This document shows positions 14,508-17,509 of a stretch of DNA of 17,509 nt, one piece after another; positions within the stretch are counted from its first letter, which is position 1, and the number at the start of each line of letters is the position of its first letter. The notes beneath the pieces were generated by a model that was given only the letters and a program-made list of their open reading frames with translations, was not told where the DNA came from and made no database searches. The position numbers were made by a program, and so were the translations under genes. This stretch comes from an uncultured Taibaiella sp. (lineage in GTDB: Bacteria > Bacteroidota > Bacteroidia > Chitinophagales > Chitinophagaceae), in contig CALMXV010000153.1 in NCBI GenBank assembly GCA_937871155.1, positions 1-17,509 on the forward strand, in the 5' to 3' direction.

Positions 14508-15530
14508 ATGAACAACGGCAACAACATATTTACTCGAACATTAGCTAATATAGATACCAGAGCATGGCTTACGCTTATCATAATAGCCTTTCTATCAACA
14601 GTGGTATTAGCTTTTAAATGGGTCAACCAAGTAAAATGTTTGCCCTATGATATTACAGCAAAAGGCTACACTGCAGGAAAGGATAACACTTTTTATCTCG
14701 GTAGTTCCATTCAATTCAAGACTACATTAAAAGGAAAAGAAAAAATAACTTGGGATTTTGGAGATAAAGGAAAAGCGACCGGCGACTCTGCAACCCATGC
14801 TTTTGCTCGTGAAGGCGTCTATACCATCACTGCTACAGTAAGCGGACAATGTGAAGCCTTCTACAAAGTAACCATAATAAGAATGGAACAAGCCAAAGCT
14901 ACTAGTACAGTATCTATGGACAATCCTATAGGTGGCCCTGAAGTGCTTTATACGAATGAGCCTACAAGTTTTACTTGTGCACTAGTAGGCGATAGTTATG
15001 AATGGAATGTTTTAAACTCTCCTGAATTTCCAACACAAACCACAGCGACCGCTAATTTCGTTTTCCCAATTCCCGGTGCAAGAATATTAGAATTGAAACT
15101 AGATGGCGACCCATCAAAAGTGTATAGAAAAACGATTCAAGTTTTGGCGAAAGCCTCTATGGATGCACCTGCAGCCCTCCCTGCCGATGCGCTACCACAA
15201 ATATTGCCACCGCCTACTGCTGCTCCTGATGCTAAAGAGAATACGGAACCTGAAGCTCCTAAGGTGATGATTATACCTAACGAAGAATTTAAAAACTTAT
15301 TGAATGCAGTAACATCCGGCGATAAAGACTTACAATCTATCACACAATATCTTTGCAATCCGGATAAAACAAAAGTGTTGTTGAATGGTACAGAATGGGA
15401 AACCGTGACAAGTTTCGTACAAAAGATTTATGGCAAGAAACGTTATGATATAAAATCAGTAGAAACAGTAAGAGATGCGAATAATTGCGTAACTATTTTA
15501 AAGATTAAGTATAAAAAAAGATTGTTCTGA
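14508..15530 (+). CDS. tssP: TssP-like T6SS membrane-anchored PKD-domain protein
   Basis: A 340-aa protein with a cytoplasmic N-terminus and one transmembrane helix at about 20-38 (WLTLIIIAFLSTVVLAFKW). A PKD domain at about 55-125 has the signature ITWDFGDKGKATG (80-92) and THAFAREGVYTITATVSG (96-113). A second Ig-like domain lies at about 130-215, then a Pro/Ala-rich linker (217-250) and a C-terminal helical domain (255-340) ending KKRLF. It is placed in the periplasm, where PKD domains mediate binding, and is probably part of the membrane complex. Domain and position fit TssP; I am less sure of the symbol than of the role. The 112-base gap upstream (14396-14507) has TTGACA at 14418, a 10-bp palindrome TAAAGCTTTA at 14440-14449 and a short ACTCA/TGAGT stem at 14475-14487. 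None is convincing alone. Confidence 0.78.
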   Translation: MNNGNNIFTRTLANIDTRAWLTLIIIAFLSTVVLAFKWVNQVKCLPYDITAKGYTAGKDNTFYLGSSIQFKTTLKGKEKITWDFGDKGKATGDSATHAFAREGVYTITATVSGQCEAFYKVTIIRMEQAKATSTVSMDNPIGGPEVLYTNEPTSFTCALVGDSYEWNVLNSPEFPTQTTATANFVFPIPGARILELKLDGDPSKVYRKTIQVLAKASMDAPAALPADALPQILPPPTAAPDAKENTEPEAPKVMIIPNEEFKNLLNAVTSGDKDLQSITQYLCNPDKTKVLLNGTEWETVTSFVQKIYGKKRYDIKSVETVRDANNCVTILKIKYKKRLF

Positions 15531-15536
15531 TAAGAT

Positions 15537-15965
15537 ATGCCTGAGTATTTGAAATTACCCTTAAACTTTAACCAGTTCTTTGAACAAGACAAGTTAAACA
15601 CTTGTTCTATCAAAGATTCTATAGCTCGTAATCTTCATTTACTCATTACTACCAATACCGGCGAAAACAAACAGAACTTACAATACGGAGCTCAATTTTG
15701 GGATCATGATTATGATATACACATGAGCAATGATAAGAGAAGGGAACAAATCATACAAAACCTAAAAGCGCAAATCAGTTTGTTTGAAAAACGGTTGGCA
15801 GATGTAGTGGTTGAAGTGAATATAAAGCAAACAGAATACAATACTCAAGCGAATCGGCAGCTTAGAAGAAAAATTGAAATTATCATCACCGGACTTATTG
15901 TAAGAAGTAAAGAACCGTACCGATTTCAAACCGGATTTTTTATAGGGCCTCTTTCATTCGATTAA
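15537..15965 (+). CDS. tssE: TssE, gp25-like T6SS baseplate subunit
   Basis: A 142-aa protein of the GPW/gp25 family. SIKDSIARNLHLLITTNTGE (24-43) is the N-terminal helix with the 'l.tt.GE' motif, then LQYGAQFWDHD (48-58) with the expected Tyr-Gly. RREQIIQNLKAQISLFEKRL (68-87) is the conserved helix in which this family places 'E..l.....R', and VVVEVNIKQ and RRKIEIIITG are beta strands. It initiates sheath assembly as the lysozyme-free gp25 homologue of the baseplate. It starts 6 bases after tssP and is followed 36 bases later by tssF. Length is as expected. Confidence 0.9.
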   Translation: MPEYLKLPLNFNQFFEQDKLNTCSIKDSIARNLHLLITTNTGENKQNLQYGAQFWDHDYDIHMSNDKRREQIIQNLKAQISLFEKRLADVVVEVNIKQTEYNTQANRQLRRKIEIIITGLIVRSKEPYRFQTGFFIGPLSFD

Positions 15966-16001
15966 ATTTTTACTAATTCAGAAGCACCAACTGTATCAGT
16001 T

Positions 16002-17509
16002 ATGGAAAGATTAAGCAAGGATAGAATAAAAGATCGAATGCTCAAGACGGCTTCTAAAGTATGGGGAATACCCGAAAATGAAATTGAAGCCAACTATGAT
16101 CCTCTAGTATTATTGTTGTTAGAAGCATGCTCTTCAGAATTAGAAAAGCTAAACCTTGATATCCAATCATCGCAGAATAGATTGTTAGGGCATCTGGCAG
16201 AAATGATGTTGCCAGACGTGACTTCTGGCGCACAACCTCCTTCTTGTGTGATGAAAGCTGCACCAATAGAGGGAATGACTTCTATAGATAGCCTTACTAA
16301 ATTTTATTGTACAACAAGAATTGGCTCAGGCAACCAAAGTGCTACTGCTGATGTACATTTCACCCCAATAGGAAAATTCCCTTTATTGCCCACAAGGCTA
16401 AAATATATTGGTATTGGTGACAAAGCTTATTCCATAAAAGAAAGCGGTACGAAAGAAGTTTTATTTGAAAAAAATACTAACGACAATCAAGCGGTTTCAA
16501 CTATAGAATTAGTACTAACCGTAGATGCCAGCTTGGCATCCTTGCAAGGGCTAAGTTTGTTTTTCGATCTTCGTTCACATTCCGAAGCACCATCTTTTTA
16601 TCAACACTTACCAAGTTGTAAAGCGAGCATTAATGGTAATGCGATAGCTATAAAATCTGGCTATTCGTTTGCAGAGCAGTTTCAGCCGGACCCTGCTACC
16701 ATGTTAGAAAATGGAGCGAACTATACAGCCAAACTCAACAGATTAGTTGCGGGAACTTATGCCGGTCAATTTTTGAATATTGATGATGCTACATCCATTA
16801 AAACCTTGCAACAATCATCCCCTTCTACTTATTGGCAACAATTATTGCCTAAAGAGATTATCCAAAAAGAGTTGGCAGCTCCTATGATTTATTTGTCATT
16901 ATCTCTTAGTAAATCTTTCCCAAGATATGTGTTGGAAAGCTTGATGATAGCTGCAAATGCTTTCCCTATTGTCAGCAGGAAAATGAATACACTTAACTAT
17001 AGAACCAATCAATGGATCAACATCATACCCTTGTCATTTGAAGGTGCTTTTTTAGATATTCAATCCATCCAATCTTCATCCGGTAAATACAATTATCGCA
17101 TGACACCCTTTGGACATGATATATCCGAAGGAGAAGCTTATGTAAGAACCAGTGGGATAGCAAAGCATAATTCAAGAGAAGTGAGAGAAATGGTGGGGAA
17201 TCTCATGCAAGCAATACGTGATGAAAGTGCCTATTTTAATGATATTAGCAACGATACTATTATGAATAGGTTGCGAGAAGTCAACCAAGTACTTACTCGT
17301 ATTCAAGATCAGATAAAAAGTGCTAAAGACCTAAGAGAGCAGTTTTGTTATGTACTTCTAAAGCCTAAAAATTCTAATGAAACACTCTCCATTCAGTATT
17401 GGAGTATGCACTTGAAACCTGCTAAGCAAGTAAAAGCATTTACGTTATTAAATGGCTTAGACCATACAGCTGTTGACGCAAAGTCTGCTTATACCATTAC
17501 TCCATTATT
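16002..17509 (+). CDS. tssF: TssF, T6SS baseplate subunit (partial, runs off right edge)
   Basis: From ATG at 16002-16004 the frame is open for 502 codons to the window end. I recognise Bacteroidota TssF: the N-terminal region MERLSKDRIKDRMLKTASKV, a following 'dPlV..LLeAcs.EL.kl' segment (DPLVLLLLEACSSELEKL), LAEMMLPDVTS, and a C-terminal half with SFPRYVLESLMIAANAFPIV. Such TssF proteins are usually somewhat over 500-600 aa, so only the end is missing. TssF forms the baseplate wedge with TssG and TssE (gp6-like). The start is fixed by an upstream in-frame stop at 15963-15965, the tssE stop; there is no other Met in between. Confidence 0.88.
   Translation, partial: MERLSKDRIKDRMLKTASKVWGIPENEIEANYDPLVLLLLEACSSELEKLNLDIQSSQNRLLGHLAEMMLPDVTSGAQPPSCVMKAAPIEGMTSIDSLTKFYCTTRIGSGNQSATADVHFTPIGKFPLLPTRLKYIGIGDKAYSIKESGTKEVLFEKNTNDNQAVSTIELVLTVDASLASLQGLSLFFDLRSHSEAPSFYQHLPSCKASINGNAIAIKSGYSFAEQFQPDPATMLENGANYTAKLNRLVAGTYAGQFLNIDDATSIKTLQQSSPSTYWQQLLPKEIIQKELAAPMIYLSLSLSKSFPRYVLESLMIAANAFPIVSRKMNTLNYRTNQWINIIPLSFEGAFLDIQSIQSSSGKYNYRMTPFGHDISEGEAYVRTSGIAKHNSREVREMVGNLMQAIRDESAYFNDISNDTIMNRLREVNQVLTRIQDQIKSAKDLREQFCYVLLKPKNSNETLSIQYWSMHLKPAKQVKAFTLLNGLDHTAVDAKSAYTITPL

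Noticed and set aside
16054..16266. Minus-strand 70-aa frame
   Set aside because: It is the antisense of the tssF coding region, with no motif and no start context.

Overview
The window is part of a type VI secretion system (T6SS) locus of subtype iii, the form found in Bacteroidota. The organism is therefore most likely a member of Bacteroidota; I cannot place it further. Four things support this. The AT-rich genes form a T6SS set with Bacteroidota-style TssN, TssO and TssP membrane proteins. The Hcp proteins are of the short Bacteroidota TssD type. Shine-Dalgarno sites are generally absent. There are matches to the Bacteroidota -7 promoter element TAnnTTTG. No TssJ, TssL, TssM or TssA of the classical membrane complex is present. 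No tRNA, rRNA, CRISPR array or insertion sequence was seen.

The locus is split by a divergent intergenic region (10608-10892). Rightwards on the + strand runs a baseplate and membrane-complex operon: TssG (non-ATG start), TssN, TssK, TssO, TssP, TssE and TssF (cut by the window end). Leftwards on the - strand run two near-identical Hcp/TssD tube genes, VgrG/TssI, a DUF4123 chaperone, a PAAR tip protein with a C-terminal extension, a 642-aa candidate effector with an alpha/beta-hydrolase-like stretch, an unrecognised 269-aa protein, the ClpV/TssH ATPase, the small sheath protein TssB, and a third, divergent Hcp. This last Hcp continues into a repetitive Ser/Asn/Asp/Glu-rich region that runs off the left edge.

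In the inferred machine, TssK/E/F/G form the baseplate and TssN/O/P anchor it in the envelope. Hcp hexamers stack into the tube, which is tipped by VgrG and PAAR. TssB pairs with a TssC that is not in the window, and TssH recycles the contracted sheath. The DUF4123, PAAR, 642-aa and 269-aa genes look like a spike-loading cassette. The third Hcp looks like a tube subunit fused to cargo beyond the window.

Points of most interest are: the same PKRRFF tail at the C-termini of the DUF4123 chaperone and TssK; the Hcp fusion with 26-residue tandem repeats; a G-x-A-x-G-G 'nucleophile elbow' with Ala in the Ser position of the 642-aa protein; a candidate attenuator between hcp and vgrG; a ubiquitin-like end on TssN; and an unknown protein directly downstream of the candidate effector. 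TssC, TssQ and TssR are expected in such loci but are not in this window.
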